Assembly: GCA_014649555.1 (NCBI GenBank)
Contig: BMTG01000010.1
Location: 124,001 to 188,000 of the forward strand
From: Streptomyces globisporus
GTDB taxonomy: Bacteria > Actinomycetota > Actinomycetes > Streptomycetales > Streptomycetaceae
Direction of reading: 5' to 3'
DNA length: 64,000 nucleotides
Part shown: one piece after another, positions 51,739 to 60,474 of the stretch
Layout: each line of letters opens with the position of its first letter
Position numbering within the stretch: position 1 is the first letter of the stretch
Made by a program: the position numbers and the translations under genes
Notes under the pieces: model-generated
The model's input: the letters and a program-made list of their open reading frames with translations, nothing else
The model's database searches: none
Told to the model about the DNA's origin: nothing

Positions 51739-51932
51739 GTGCTTCCTCGCTCTGGATCGCCCCGGTGTCCGAAGAGGGCGTCGAAGCCTGTCGGCCGGTG
51801 CCGCCCCCGGCACGTCACAGTACGCGAGCGGCCGCCCCCGCCGCCTGCACGTTCCGCTCGGTGGACGTCCGGCGCGGGGCCGGGGACGTCCGGTGGGCGG
51901 GGTGCGGGCGGCGGCAGGGGCGGCCGGTGGGC

Positions 51933-54701
51933 TCAGCTCTGCTGCTCGTCCTTGACGGCGAGCATCCGGTCGACGACCCGGGCGGAGGCGCGGCCGTCGG
52001 AGGGCTCGCAGAAGTCGACCCGGAACTGGGCGTACTTCTCCTTGTACTCCTCGCTGACCGCGTCGATGTTCCGGATCGCGGAGACCAGGTCCTCGGAGGT
52101 CTTGATCAGCGGGCCGGGGGCGCGGGAGGTGAAGTCGAAGTAGAAGCCGCGCAGGGTGTCGCGGTAGTGCTCCAGGTCGTACGTGAAGAAGAGCATCGGA
52201 CGCCCGGAGTGCGCGAAGTCGAACAGCACCGAGGAGTAGTCCGTGATCATCACGTCGGCGATCAGGTAGAGGTCGGCGATGTCCGGGTAGTACGTGACGT
52301 CGTAGACGAAGCCCTGTCCGGCGCCGGGGATGGAGTCGAGGACCTTGTGGTGCTTGCGGTAGAGCAGCACGTGGTCCTCGCCGAGCTCGCGCCGGGCGGC
52401 CTCGACGTCGATCTTGTTGTCGAGCTTGAAGCGGCGTCCGCCGTAGCGCTGGTCGTCGCGCCAGGTGGGCGCGTACAGCACGACCTTCTTGCCCGCCGGG
52501 ATGCCGAGCTTCTCCCGTACGGCCGCGGCGCGCTTGACGCGGTCGGGGGCGTGGAAGACGTCGTTGCGCGGGTAGCCCGCCTCCAGGACCTCGCACTGGA
52601 GGCGGAAGGAGTTGGTCATGATCGGGGTGGTGAAGGCGTTCGGCGTGATGAACAGGCTGTACTGGCGCGAGCGCTGCGGGAGGCTCGCGATGTAGGCCAG
52701 GTTCGCCTTCGGGGTGCCGAGGAGGTCGGCGCCGATGCGCTTGAGCGGGGTGCCGTGCCAGGTCTGGACGACGACCTGGCCCTCGCGGCGGACGAACCAC
52801 TCGCGGATGCCGCCGTTGGTGACGACGTACCGGCTGCGGGCCAGTGCCTCGTACCACTCCTCGCTGCCCCACTCGACGCCCCGGACGCCGGGCGGGAGCA
52901 CGACCTGCTGGTCGTGGACCATCGCGATGTGCTCGACCTCGGTGCCGCGGCGCTTGAGCTCCTCGTAGACGGCGCGGGGCGAGTCGGAGAACTGCTTGCC
53001 GCCGAAGCTGTTGTAGAGCACGGCCTCGCGCAGCGGCAGCTTGCGCTGCTCCGGGGTGTAGACGTCGCGCATCAGGCGCTGGCGGTAGGCGCCGCGCAGC
53101 TCCGGGCCGAGGACCGGGCCGGACTCCACGAAGATCCGGTCGAAGTCGACCCGCTCGACGGTGTACGTGCGGTGCTCGCCCCGGTGGGCCAGCGGGAGCG
53201 TGCCGACGAGGTCGGGGCGGACGGTGACCGGCAGGTCGCGGGTGTGGTCCCACTCGGTGGTGCGGCGCAGCCGCGGCATCCAGCGGCCGGCGCGCAGCGG
53301 GACGGTGCCCTCGTAGGTGGCCATGGTGTCCGGGCGCAGCCGGGCGGTGAAGCGGCCGTCGGCGAACTCGGCGGGCAGCGGGCGGTCCTCGTTGCGGCCG
53401 GTGTGGCGCAGGACCATCTTCATCTGCTCGGCGGGGCCGGTGTAGACGCCCGTCAGGACCAGTTCGCCGTCGGCGCTCCACTCGACGCCGTCGACGACCG
53501 GCTGGACCGTGCGGACCTGCGGGGTGAAGTTGCCCGCGCCGTCGGTGAGGATCGCCAGCTCACGGCCCTCGGGCAGCGGGTGCACGCCGGTGACGGGGCC
53601 GGTGCCGTTGGTGGCGCGGCGGGTGGTGCCGTCGGCGAAGACGATGAGCGTGCGGTACTTGACGGCCTTGCCCGGCCGTACGCCGTCGACGGGCAGATCG
53701 GCCAGGGGCAGCCGGGCGGTGTGACGGAGCCAGCCGTCCGCGCCGGTCTCGCCCTGCTGGAGCGGGAGGTCGGTGGCGAACCCGCCGGCCTCGTGGTCGA
53801 TGCGCAGGGCGGTGGGGTACTTGCCCGCGGGGGTGGTGACGCGGGAGCGCAGGGTGACGGTGAGGGTGTCGCCGTCGGCCTCCTGGGCGATGATCTCGGC
53901 CGGGACGACGTCGACGGACAGCCGCAGCCGGTTGCGGTCGAAGCCGGCGACGAGGCGGACGCCGTCGTCGAGGAACCGGGTGAGGCTGTGTCCGGCCGCG
54001 CCCGCGTTGTTCTTGGTGATGCTGCCGACCGACATGCCGCCGGGGCGCGGGATGCCGACGCCCAGGCGCCAGGTGCCGGGCTGCCACTGGCCGCGTACCC
54101 GGAGGCGGGCCGGGTCGACGGCGATCTCGAAGCCGGACCAGTCGTAGTTGTGCAGGGCGCCCTTGGCCTCGGCGGTGGCGCGGGGCTCGACGACCGTGCG
54201 CAGCCGCAGCGGGAGGGTGGAGCGGCTGCCCTGGCGGCGGAGGACGGCGACGCGCAGCGAGCGCTTGCCGGTGGCGGAGGGGACGTTGGGGATGTAGGCG
54301 TAGCCCTTGATCTGGAGCTTGCCGTCCTCCCAGGCGAGGCCGAGGAGCTTGCCGCGTACGGGGAGCTCGCTGCGGTTGAAGTTGCGCACGGAGGAGGGGA
54401 GCGAGGAGCTCTCGACGCCGGGCAGCTCGATGCGGGCGCGCCGCAGGCCGCGGACGGAGAAGGCGCCCGGGTTCTCGCGTTCGTAGTGCAGCAGGTCGAC
54501 CAGCTCGTCGCCGCGCCCGCTGGCCGCCAGGTGCCACTTGACCCGGGCCATCGGGGAGAACTGCCGGACGACCTTCGGGGCTGCACGGGCCAGGAAGTCC
54601 TTGGCCTGCCGGTGGAATTCGGGGCGCTCCTCGACCGGAGTCTCCGGGAAGTACTTCATGAGCCGACTGAGCTCGTCGGGGACCGCTTCGAGGGACGCCA
54701 C
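51933..54701 (-). CDS. CDP-glycerol/ribitol phosphotransferase-family wall polymer enzyme
   Basis: 922 residues. The C-terminal 380 residues are a TagF/TarL-type domain: YNSFGGKQFSDSPRAVYEELKRRG, VVQTWHGTPLKRIG (catalytic His), KKVVLYAPTWRD, LLYRKHH and MITDYSSVLFDFA. Residues 75-530 form several beta-rich domains. Residues 1-75 (FPETPVEERPEFHRQAKDFL, VKWHLAASGRGDELVDLL) resemble the linker that joins the glycosyltransferase-2 half to this domain in bifunctional enzymes, so the protein looks like one half of a split pair with the next gene. GTG 54701 has GGAAAGG upstream. Polymerises polyol phosphate from CDP-activated donors. Confidence 0.85.
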   Translation of the reverse strand: MASLEAVPDELSRLMKYFPETPVEERPEFHRQAKDFLARAAPKVVRQFSPMARVKWHLAASGRGDELVDLLHYERENPGAFSVRGLRRARIELPGVESSSLPSSVRNFNRSELPVRGKLLGLAWEDGKLQIKGYAYIPNVPSATGKRSLRVAVLRRQGSRSTLPLRLRTVVEPRATAEAKGALHNYDWSGFEIAVDPARLRVRGQWQPGTWRLGVGIPRPGGMSVGSITKNNAGAAGHSLTRFLDDGVRLVAGFDRNRLRLSVDVVPAEIIAQEADGDTLTVTLRSRVTTPAGKYPTALRIDHEAGGFATDLPLQQGETGADGWLRHTARLPLADLPVDGVRPGKAVKYRTLIVFADGTTRRATNGTGPVTGVHPLPEGRELAILTDGAGNFTPQVRTVQPVVDGVEWSADGELVLTGVYTGPAEQMKMVLRHTGRNEDRPLPAEFADGRFTARLRPDTMATYEGTVPLRAGRWMPRLRRTTEWDHTRDLPVTVRPDLVGTLPLAHRGEHRTYTVERVDFDRIFVESGPVLGPELRGAYRQRLMRDVYTPEQRKLPLREAVLYNSFGGKQFSDSPRAVYEELKRRGTEVEHIAMVHDQQVVLPPGVRGVEWGSEEWYEALARSRYVVTNGGIREWFVRREGQVVVQTWHGTPLKRIGADLLGTPKANLAYIASLPQRSRQYSLFITPNAFTTPIMTNSFRLQCEVLEAGYPRNDVFHAPDRVKRAAAVREKLGIPAGKKVVLYAPTWRDDQRYGGRRFKLDNKIDVEAARRELGEDHVLLYRKHHKVLDSIPGAGQGFVYDVTYYPDIADLYLIADVMITDYSSVLFDFAHSGRPMLFFTYDLEHYRDTLRGFYFDFTSRAPGPLIKTSEDLVSAIRNIDAVSEEYKEKYAQFRVDFCEPSDGRASARVVDRMLAVKDEQQS

Positions 54702-54750
54702 GGGGGGAGGCCTTTCCGGGGGACGTGCAGATCATGAACCCCAGGAAGAC

Positions 54751-54792
54751 GGGGCGTTAATGAGACGTGTTCAACGGTCTCATGGTTGCCCC
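54751..54792 (-). other. Two-stage hairpin upstream of the polymerase gene
   Basis: ATGAGAC / GTCTCAT and outer GGGGC / GCCCC arms with symmetrical 4-base internal bulges form one hairpin, 50-91 bp before the start codon. It could be a leader structure or an extra terminator for the upstream glycosyltransferase gene. Confidence 0.55.
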
Positions 54793-54858
54793 ACAGTATG
54801 ACGTGACACCCCTCACAGGACGAACTCTCCCCGGGCGGCGGCCAGGGCGGGAAGGCTT

Positions 54859-54910
54859 GTTCGAGGGCTGACCGGAGCCCCGGCGAGGGCTCCCCCGCGA
54901 GCCCTCGAAC
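54859..54910 (-). terminator. Terminator after the glycosyltransferase gene
   Basis: Outer arms GTTCGAGGGCT / AGCCCTCGAAC (11 bp perfect) enclose an inner GGAGCCC / GGGCTCC stem, starting 6 bp past the stop codon at 54917. Confidence 0.8.
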
Positions 54911-54916
54911 TCCCGG

Positions 54917-56155
54917 TCAGACGCGGTGCGCTCGGGGGGCGCGCAGAGCGCTGAGCACGGTCCGGCGGGCCTTGCGGACCACCCGCCGCGCGAAGGACGG
55001 GCGGGGCCCCTGCTTCGACGGCTCGATCCGCCGCCCGCCGACCCATTCCGTGACGGTCACCTCGTAAGCGCTGTCGGGGAGCACGGAACTCTCGCCGAAG
55101 TGCGGGTAGGCGAGGTGCGGACGGGGCGGATTTCCCCGGCGGACGATCTCGGGCTCCTTCTTGTCCCGCAGGAAGGCGGCGATGTCCAGGAGCAGGTCGA
55201 GCCGGCCCGCGGCGAGGCACATCAGCCGCAGTCGTTCGTTCACCTTGAGGTTGCGGCCGAGTCCCGGCGTCCAGTACGCCTTCATCAGGGGGGCCGCGAG
55301 CGCCATCTTCCGCTCGTGGACCTTGCCCTTCTGCTTCACCAGTCCGGGGCCGAACTGCGGCAGCAGGGTGATGACGAAGGGGCGCACCATCAAGGCGTCG
55401 CGCCGGGGGCCCGGGGGCACGTACTCGGCGATGAGCCCCATGAGGGCACGGGCCGAGTCGAAGCGGCGCTCGAAGCCGCCCTTCTTGGTCATCTGGTTGC
55501 GGTCCTCGCGGCCCACCAGGTAGTAGCAGGTGTAGTCGGCGACGACGGAGATGCCGTTGCCGCGCAGATACGCCTCCATCGTGAACAGGGCGTCCTCGCC
55601 CGTCTTGAGCTTCTCGTCGAAAGCCATACCGAGACGCACGAGGAGGTCGCGCCGGAACAGTTTCTGCGCGCTGAGGGTGAACTTGATGTTGGAGGAGTAC
55701 AGGTCGGCGCGCTCGACGGTCTCTTTCCACATCGACTTCGCGGCACCGCGATTGACGCCGACGATCTTCCCGAGCACCACGTCCGTGCCCGCCCGGTCCC
55801 CCATGGCGACCATGCGCTCCAGGGCTTCCTCGCCGAAGTAGTCGTCCGCGTCGAGGAAGAAGACGTACCGGCCGCGGGCGAGGTCGAGGCCCTGGTTGCG
55901 CGGGCCGCTGGGGCCGCCGGAGTTCGGCTGCCGGACGACTCTCATGGGGATCGCGGTCCGGGCGGCGAACTCCTCCAGGAAGGCGCCCGTCCCGTCGGTG
56001 GAGCCGTCGTCGACGGCGACGATCTCCATGCGGTCTGCGCCGATGGTCTGCGCCTCGACGGACTCCAGGCACCGGACCAGGTAGGGCATCGCGTCATACG
56101 CCCCGATGATCACACTGACATCGGGCTCGTGGTTCTTCCTGGGCATGTCGGCCAT
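54917..56155 (-). CDS. Family 2 glycosyltransferase
   Basis: About 412 residues. GT-A fold: DVSVIIGAYDAMPYLVRCLESV, EIVAVDDGSTDGT, RYVFFLDADDYF (DxD metal site) and GEDALFTMEAYL. The C-terminal 130 residues are helical and basic. Substrate unknown; context suggests it adds a sugar or primes a polyol-phosphate wall polymer. ATG 56155 is chosen for the AGGTG before it; GTG 56161 and ATG 56146 are also possible. Between two TagF-like genes on the same strand. Confidence 0.88.
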   Translation of the reverse strand: MADMPRKNHEPDVSVIIGAYDAMPYLVRCLESVEAQTIGADRMEIVAVDDGSTDGTGAFLEEFAARTAIPMRVVRQPNSGGPSGPRNQGLDLARGRYVFFLDADDYFGEEALERMVAMGDRAGTDVVLGKIVGVNRGAAKSMWKETVERADLYSSNIKFTLSAQKLFRRDLLVRLGMAFDEKLKTGEDALFTMEAYLRGNGISVVADYTCYYLVGREDRNQMTKKGGFERRFDSARALMGLIAEYVPPGPRRDALMVRPFVITLLPQFGPGLVKQKGKVHERKMALAAPLMKAYWTPGLGRNLKVNERLRLMCLAAGRLDLLLDIAAFLRDKKEPEIVRRGNPPRPHLAYPHFGESSVLPDSAYEVTVTEWVGGRRIEPSKQGPRPSFARRVVRKARRTVLSALRAPRAHRV

Positions 56156-56229
56156 GTGCACCTGTCGATTTGATCACGAAAGGAGGCAGATTGCCCGACT
56201 ATGCACTTTTTATGCATCAACATGCCGAA

Positions 56230-56269
56230 CGACCCGTACATCCCTCCCTCAGAAGAGACGTACGGGTCG
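56230..56269 (-). other. Hairpin between the two wall-polymer genes
   Basis: CGACCCGTAC / GTACGGGTCG (10-bp perfect arms, 20-nt loop) lies past the stop of the membrane-anchored phosphotransferase gene and before the glycosyltransferase; probable terminator or processing site. Confidence 0.55.
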
Positions 56270-56341
56270 CGATCGGGGTTGCCTTGCTTTTCAGCCAGTT
56301 CGATCAGGCGTACGGCATGCGACTGTGCGCATGCACGGCGC

Positions 56342-58543
56342 TCAGCGCACGGACGAGGTGCCCTCGCTGAGAGCGGCCTTCGCCTCGCCCTCCGCCGCGT
56401 CGGCCTCCGGAGCGTCCGGGTCCGCCGTGGCGTCGGCCTCGACGGCCGCCTGCGGATCGCCGGTTCCGACGCCGCTGGTGACGGCCTCCGCGTCCGGCAC
56501 CGCCACGGCCTGCTCACCGAGCCGCTGGCCGACGGCCAGGTTACGGACCTCGGCCTTAGCCGACAGCGCCCGTACGGCAGCGTTGAACTGCTCCATGGAG
56601 GTCGGCTCGTCCGGCCCCAGGAGGTAGGTCCTCAGCTCACGCCGGGCATCCGCCAGCGTGTCCGCCGCCGGGTCGGCCACCGCGGCCAGCAGCGCGTCGA
56701 GTTCCTCAGCGCCGTTGGACAGGATGACCGCGGCGCGCACCGCGGTGTTCTGCCGCTTGAACTCCTCGGCCCCGAGCGCGGCCGAGTCGGTGACCGCGTA
56801 CGGCTTGCCGCTCGCGATGAAGTCGGAGACCACACTGGAGATGTCCGAAACCATGGCGTCGGACTCGTTGAAGCAGTCGTACAGCTTGGGCTGCGCGCCG
56901 GTCACCGTACGGTGCTCCCACCAGCCGAAGGAGCGCCAGTAGGCGTCGTTCCACTCGGCCCTCAGGCGTACGGTCTCCGCCTCGCGGACCGGGTCGGCGA
57001 GCGAGAGCCGCGACTCCTCCGCGTCGTCGCCGCCCGCGCGGCCGGTGGCCGCGAGCTGCGCGAGCCGCGCCTCGATCCGGGCGAGCTCGGCCTTGGCGGC
57101 GCTCTGCCCGGCGGCGGCCGACGAGGCCTCCTTCGCCCAGCGGGGCTCCGCCGCGCGCTCGGCGGCGGCCTTCTCCAGCATGGCCCGGATCCGGGCGTTG
57201 ACGGCCTTGGCCTTGGCGCTGCGGATGCCGGTGAACGGGTGCGGCTTGTAGATGATCCGGACCGGGTCGGCGGCGTTCAGCAGCCGGCGCACGATGTTCT
57301 CGCCCGCCAGCAGCAGGGAGGTGTTGCCCGGGTTGTCGTCCCAGCCCTCCCAGGTGGGCGCGTACAGCACGGTCGGGATGGGGTTCTTGACCGTGCCCGT
57401 CCAGCTCTTGATGGGCTCCAGCTGCGGGCGTCCGACCTCGACGATGTCCTCGTCGCGGATCCCCACATCGGCCAGCGCGTACCGGTCGCGGCCGGCCCGG
57501 CCCGCCGTCCACACCTCGTCGTACACCTTGGAGAAGGGGTTCACGCTGGCGAGCTTGTCGCTGTCGCCGTGGCCGATGAAGACGTGCTTCATGGTCGGGA
57601 CGCGCAGGATGTGGATGTTCTTGCCCACGTTCGCGGGGTAGAGGCAGACCCGCACCGTGGAGAGGTCCAGGTTCATCAGGTGGGTCCCCGCCGGGACGCA
57701 GATCACCGGGACCGAGGTCTCGGCGAGCTGCGGGACGAGACCGCGCTCCCGCATGATGATCAGCGGGCGGCCCTCGACCCGGCTCATGGTCTCCAGCCAC
57801 ATGTTGCCCTGGTAGGCGGACTCGTTGGAGCCGGAGAAGTAGAGCACCACGGTCGGCTGGTACTCACGCAGCCAGCTGTCGACGGCCTTGAGCACGGCGG
57901 GGGCCGGAGGAGCCAGCCGGCCGCGGCGCACGTACGGGACGAGCAGCGCGAGGTAGAGCAGGGCCAGCAGCAGCGTCAGGCCGATGCCCGCGTAGCCGAT
58001 GACGTTTTCACCGGTCCCGGCGGCGATCAGCACGCCCACCACGGCGGGAATGTCGAAGTGCAGCATCTTCTCCGCGGAACGCCGCATCAGCGCGCCGGGC
58101 GGGGCGTCGGGGATGCGGACCGCGTGCAGGTCCACGTTGCGGGTGACGACCGGCATGGTGCGGCGGAGCCGGATCAGGGTCGCCATGGCCCCGTGCGGCG
58201 CCTGGAGCCCGTAGAAGAGCAGGAAGCAGGCCACCGCCGCGTAGAACAGCGGCGACTCGGCGAGATCCAGGCGGGCCAGCAGCAGGATGACCATCAGCTG
58301 CCGGAGCAGGAAGCGGATCGACAGCCCGGCCCGCACCTTGCCGAGCCGGTTGACCAGATAGCTCCCACGCTGGTGCAGATACCAGTCCGCGACGTACGTG
58401 ACAGCTGTGGCCGCCGCGAAGAACCAGACGTTCGGAATGAGCGCGGCGAGCAGGACGCAGGGATATCCCAGCCCCATCAACACTGCTGCCGCCAGTTCTG
58501 ACCTGCTGCCCACACGGGCCAGGCGAATGGCTGTCGAGATCAC
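56342..58543 (-). CDS. Membrane-anchored CDP-glycerol/ribitol phosphotransferase-like protein
   Basis: 733 residues. An N-terminal part (1-215) with about six hydrophobic helices (LAAAVLMGLGYPCVLLAAL, VVGVLIAAGTG, LTLLLALLYLALLV). The cytoplasmic TagF-like domain (225-630) has VVLYFSGSNESAYQGNMWLE, KHVFIGHGDSDK (catalytic His), ILYAPTWEGW-type motif VLYAPTWEGWDDN, IIYKPHPFTG and AMVSDISSVVSDFIASGKP. An Ala/Glu-rich insert lies near 470-520 and a disordered acidic tail at 640-733. GTG start with GGAG upstream. Predicted polyol-phosphate transfer at the membrane. Confidence 0.85.
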   Translation of the reverse strand: MISTAIRLARVGSRSELAAAVLMGLGYPCVLLAALIPNVWFFAAATAVTYVADWYLHQRGSYLVNRLGKVRAGLSIRFLLRQLMVILLLARLDLAESPLFYAAVACFLLFYGLQAPHGAMATLIRLRRTMPVVTRNVDLHAVRIPDAPPGALMRRSAEKMLHFDIPAVVGVLIAAGTGENVIGYAGIGLTLLLALLYLALLVPYVRRGRLAPPAPAVLKAVDSWLREYQPTVVLYFSGSNESAYQGNMWLETMSRVEGRPLIIMRERGLVPQLAETSVPVICVPAGTHLMNLDLSTVRVCLYPANVGKNIHILRVPTMKHVFIGHGDSDKLASVNPFSKVYDEVWTAGRAGRDRYALADVGIRDEDIVEVGRPQLEPIKSWTGTVKNPIPTVLYAPTWEGWDDNPGNTSLLLAGENIVRRLLNAADPVRIIYKPHPFTGIRSAKAKAVNARIRAMLEKAAAERAAEPRWAKEASSAAAGQSAAKAELARIEARLAQLAATGRAGGDDAEESRLSLADPVREAETVRLRAEWNDAYWRSFGWWEHRTVTGAQPKLYDCFNESDAMVSDISSVVSDFIASGKPYAVTDSAALGAEEFKRQNTAVRAAVILSNGAEELDALLAAVADPAADTLADARRELRTYLLGPDEPTSMEQFNAAVRALSAKAEVRNLAVGQRLGEQAVAVPDAEAVTSGVGTGDPQAAVEADATADPDAPEADAAEGEAKAALSEGTSSVR

Positions 58544-58615
58544 GAAGAACCTGCTCCAGGGGGTGCCGGTTGATTCACGTATTGGCGGAAATGTGAAGGT
58601 GCGGCTTCACGCATT

Positions 58616-58655
58616 CGGGCCTCTGTCATCGCGGAAAGCGACGAACAGAGGCCCG
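58616..58655 (-). terminator. Hairpin after the CDP-polyol synthase gene
   Basis: CGGGCCTCTGT / ACAGAGGCCCG (11-bp perfect arms) with a small inner TCGC / GCGA stem, 25-65 bp past the stop at 58680. Confidence 0.8.
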
Positions 58656-58679
58656 GAAAAGCACATTTGTCAAGAATTA

Positions 58680-60179
58680 TTACACATCTGCTTGACGGTC
58701 CAGCACGGAGGCCAGGGCCTGCTCGAAGCCCGAGGACTCGGCGGCGCCCGCCGTCGGGTCCTGCTGCCGAACATCGATGACATGGCCGGTCAGCTCGGAG
58801 AGCAGGACGTCCAGCGAGGTGCGCGCGACGGCCTCCGAGGAGAGCAGCGAGCCCTCGGGCTCCTGCCCGAACGCCTTGGTCCGCATCGGGGTCGCGGTGC
58901 GCTCCGGGTTCACACAGTTGACCCGGATGCCCTCGCCCGCCCACTCGTCGGCCAGCGCCTGGGTGAGGTTGACCATGGCGGCCTTGGTGGAGGAGTAGAG
59001 GCTGTACTCGGCGCGGCCCCGGGTGTAGCTGCTGGAGGTGTAGAGCAGCAACTGCCCCTGGGTCTCGGCAAGATACTTGTACGAGGCGCGGGCGATCTGG
59101 ACCGGTGCCAGGTAGTTGACGTTCAGCGCTTCCTGGATGGTCGTGTTGTCGGTCTCGGCCAGCTTGCCGATCCGCAGCACGCCCGCGGTGTTGATGACGT
59201 AGTCGACCCGGCCGGTCTCGGCGTACGCCTTGGAGAGCGCGTCGTCCACGTGCTCCGGGTTCTCCACGTGCGTACCGGTGGTGGAGCGGCCCAGCGCGTA
59301 GACCTTGGCGCCGTAGCTCTCGGCCAGGGCCGCGATGTCGGCGCCGATGCCGTACGAACCGCCGAAGACGACGAGGGTCTTGCCGGTGAGGAGCTCCCGG
59401 TAGGCGGCCTCGTCGGCCTGGCGCGGGGCAGCGGTGGAGGCCAGCTGGAAGAGCTTGTCGGTGATGAAGACGTCGACCGGCTGGGTCACCTTCATGTTGT
59501 ACTCGTCGCCCGCGACCACGTAGATCGGCACGTCGGGGAGGTACTTGAGAACCACCGAACAGTCGTCGGTGGCCTGGAAGTTGGGGTCCCCCGCCGCGAC
59601 TTCGTACGCCTTGCGGATCGTCGAGAGCTTGAAGGCCTGCGGCGTCTGACCGCGGCGCAGCCGGGAGCGGTCGGGCACGTCGGTGATGAACTCGCCGTCC
59701 TCACCGTGCGTACGCGTCACGATGATCGTGTCCGCGGACGGGATGGCGACGTCGACGGCCTGGTAGCGCTCCAGCGCGTCGACACAGTCCGTGATGACGC
59801 GCTGTGACAGCAGGGGGCGGACCGCATCGTGGAACAGGACGTTGCGGTCCTCGCCTTCGGCGAGACCCTCGCCGAGGGCCGCGATGGCGCGCTCGGTGGT
59901 CTCGTTGCGGGTGTTGCCGCCCTCGATGATCCGGGTGACCTTGCGCAGTCCGGCCTTCGCGACGATCTTCTCGACGTCGGGAACGAAACCGGGCGCCATC
60001 AGCACGATGATGTCGTCGATGCCCTCGGCGTTCTCGAAGATGGTCAGCGTGTGCTCGATGACGGCCTTGCCGGCGATCTTCAGCAGCTGCTTGGGGATCG
60101 AGAGACCGACGCGCTGGCCGGTGCCACCGGCGAGTACGACCGCTGTGGTCCGGGGCTTGGCTTCATGCGGCACAGACAC
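58680..60179 (-). CDS. Fused IspD-like cytidylyltransferase and short-chain reductase, probable CDP-ribitol synthase
   Basis: 499 residues. Residues 10-235 are an IspD/TarI-type cytidylyltransferase (VLAGGTGQRVGLSIPKQLLKI, then LFHDAVRPLLS). Residues 258-480 are an SDR (GKTLVVFGGSYGIGADIAALAES for cofactor, VINTAGVL, YTSSSYTRG, YSLYSSTKAA with Tyr-x3-Lys). The same order occurs in Haemophilus Bcs1, which reduces ribulose-5-phosphate and makes CDP-ribitol, and in TarI-TarJ pairs. This, with TagF-like neighbours, argues against isoprenoid IspD. GTG 60179 has AAGGTAGG upstream; another GTG two codons later is possible. Confidence 0.85.
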   Translation of the reverse strand: MSVPHEAKPRTTAVVLAGGTGQRVGLSIPKQLLKIAGKAVIEHTLTIFENAEGIDDIIVLMAPGFVPDVEKIVAKAGLRKVTRIIEGGNTRNETTERAIAALGEGLAEGEDRNVLFHDAVRPLLSQRVITDCVDALERYQAVDVAIPSADTIIVTRTHGEDGEFITDVPDRSRLRRGQTPQAFKLSTIRKAYEVAAGDPNFQATDDCSVVLKYLPDVPIYVVAGDEYNMKVTQPVDVFITDKLFQLASTAAPRQADEAAYRELLTGKTLVVFGGSYGIGADIAALAESYGAKVYALGRSTTGTHVENPEHVDDALSKAYAETGRVDYVINTAGVLRIGKLAETDNTTIQEALNVNYLAPVQIARASYKYLAETQGQLLLYTSSSYTRGRAEYSLYSSTKAAMVNLTQALADEWAGEGIRVNCVNPERTATPMRTKAFGQEPEGSLLSSEAVARTSLDVLLSELTGHVIDVRQQDPTAGAAESSGFEQALASVLDRQADV

Positions 60180-60474
60180 AGACGACCTACCTTGCTATGA
60201 CGGGGGAACAGTGTGATGGTCGCACTCTCCGTGACCGTCTCGCAAGGTGGACGTCGTCCGTCGCTCGCCCTACGGAAACCCGCAGTTCACCCTCTGGCCA
60301 GGGAGGTTGGGCGCTGCCGAGGTGACACCCGGGGTGACCGACCCCACAGATGTGTTGCTCAATCCGCACATCTGCAGCACGTTCACCCGGCGTGACCGGC
60401 GGAAACCGCTGGCGCCCGGCCCCGAGGCTACCGGACGGCCCGCCTCCGCAGAGACGGGCCACCGGCCACGGCCC
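60180..60474. other. Intergenic region between obg and the CDP-polyol synthase gene
   Basis: No gene seen. It probably contains the promoter of the wall-polymer genes. An inverted repeat CAGATGTG / CACATCTG (60348-60355 and 60368-60375, 12-nt loop) is a candidate regulatory site. GGCCCG / CGGGCC arms near 60436-60458 may form the obg terminator. Confidence 0.45.

Noticed and set aside
51765-54737. 990-codon plus-strand frame opposite the polymerase gene
   Set aside because: Antisense shadow of a clear TagF-like gene.
58680-60179. Isoprenoid enzyme IspD
   Set aside because: The fused SDR domain and the TagF-like neighbours match CDP-ribitol synthases; no ispF follows.
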